Assembly (NCBI GenBank): GCA_038380435.1
Contig: JAWZYU010000034.1
Coordinates: 38,192,901-38,256,900, forward strand
Reading direction: 5' to 3'
DNA: 64,000 bases
DNA from: Ryuthela nishihirai
Lineage: Eukaryota > Arthropoda > Arachnida > Araneae > Heptathelidae
The position numbers were made by a program, and so were the translations under genes. The first letter of the stretch is position 1, and each line of letters starts with the position of its first letter. This document shows, piece by piece, positions 63,476 to 64,000 of this stretch. A model generated the notes under the pieces. That model had not been told where the DNA came from. It saw only the letters and a program-made list of their open reading frames with translations, and searched no databases.

Positions 63476-63679
63476 AAAAAGTATCCGAACGCTATGGTTG
63501 ATTAAAAAAATTCAGAAAAAATATCTGGCAACGATTTTTTCAGAATTTAATGATCTGGCATCCTTCGTGTGCAGTACACGAAGGATGCCAGATCACTAAT
63601 TTCTGAAAAAATCGTTGCCAGATATTTTATTTGAATGTTGTAGTCAACCATGGCGTTCGGATACTTTTTTGAGCGACTG
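63476..63679. mobile_element. Tc1-type hairpin MITE, complete
   Basis: The termini CAGTCGCTCAAAAAAGTATC and GATACTTTTTTGAGCGACTG are inside a TA duplication. The arms pair over about 100 bp with a centre at CTTCGTGTGCAGTACACGAAG-like sequence near 63,577. It defines the family whose pieces lie at 7.7-8.3 and 57.3 kb. Confidence 0.85.
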
Positions 63680-63681
63680 TA

Positions 63682-64000
63682 CCTACTACCCATTCCCCAG
63701 TAAATAATTAATAAGCAAAATTTTATCAGTGTACAAATAGTTTCATGTCATTATTAATTATTTATGCATATAGAGTAATCCCATTAGAATAACGCACTGA
63801 AATGAATCCCAATTTTTTTGCCTTCTGGAATCTCTAAGATGATGATGATGTTCAGCATTTTCTTATGAATTTTGGTCGTTGGTTAAAGGGACAACTCGAT
63901 ACACCGGGACTGGACTGCCATCGAACAACGAAATTAGGAAAGGAAGGAAATAATGTGTAAAGATTTAATTAATTAATTTAATTATAAACCATTACTATTT
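63682..64000. other. Window end, unassigned
   Basis: AT-rich DNA with a short GATGATGATGATG run (63,838) that may be a scrap of an RTE tail. No gene. Confidence 0.4.

Overview
This is eukaryotic, metazoan DNA. The background is AT-rich and almost entirely non-coding. It is crowded with tRNA-derived SINEs, LINE reverse-transcriptase wrecks (RTE and jockey-like), Tc1/mariner and hAT-type DNA elements, foldback palindromes and minisatellites. The repeat mix suggests an arthropod, possibly a spider. That is an inference from repeat character, not a species identification.

One protein-coding gene can be assembled. A TATA box near 12,076 precedes an ATG at 12,195, a signal peptide, a proline run and PGGYP-type repeats. 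The exon ends at a GTAAGT donor (12,611). The next supported piece is a small exon at 43,664-43,721 that joins in frame and ends the protein in Gly-Lys-Arg-Arg before TGA. The resulting 31-kb intron spans nearly half the window. A second candidate transcription start (TATA at 60,479, ATG at 60,524, GTAAGT donor at 60,661) looks like the first exon of a gene running out of the window to the right.

The dominant repeat, called SINE-A here, is about 385 bp. Its head has pol III A and B boxes and a tRNA-Thr(CGT)-like anticodon loop. A GC-rich body follows, then a 3' end GCCGCTCAGAGGTAAAACAA with an AACCC-type tail. More than 50 pieces are recognisable, in both orientations, many with 9-15 bp target-site duplications (TSDs). 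Several are 5'-truncated, as expected of target-primed reverse transcription. In ten copies the 3' part is repeated in tandem with a period near 169 bp (up to 7 units). A second family, SINE-B, has a GTGGCCGAGTGGTTAGCGC head and a TTTAT tail; one copy carries six 129-bp tandem units.

Layout: 0-3 kb, AT-rich DNA, a foldback element, then a 33-bp minisatellite between inverted termini. 3-12 kb, RTE remnants, SINEs, Tc1 debris and hairpin elements, and a 1.3-kb palindrome. 12.1-43.7 kb, the gene and its repeat-filled intron, with LINE wrecks (17-20, 26.6-29.6, 30.2-31.7 kb), SINE arrays (21.7, 25.4, 33.2, 35.1 kb), minisatellites and one hAT-like element. 44-50 kb, a small hAT-like element and a Tc1 copy sitting in a minisatellite. 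50.5-52.5 kb, a higher-order satellite. 53-60 kb, foldbacks, SINEs and the inverted partner of the 32-kb hAT-like element. 60.3-60.7 kb, the candidate promoter and exon. 61-64 kb, more SINEs and a hairpin element.

Most open reading frames here are antisense or sense reads through SINE-A and are not genes. No bacterial features, CRISPR arrays or rRNA are seen, and no convincing functional tRNA gene.
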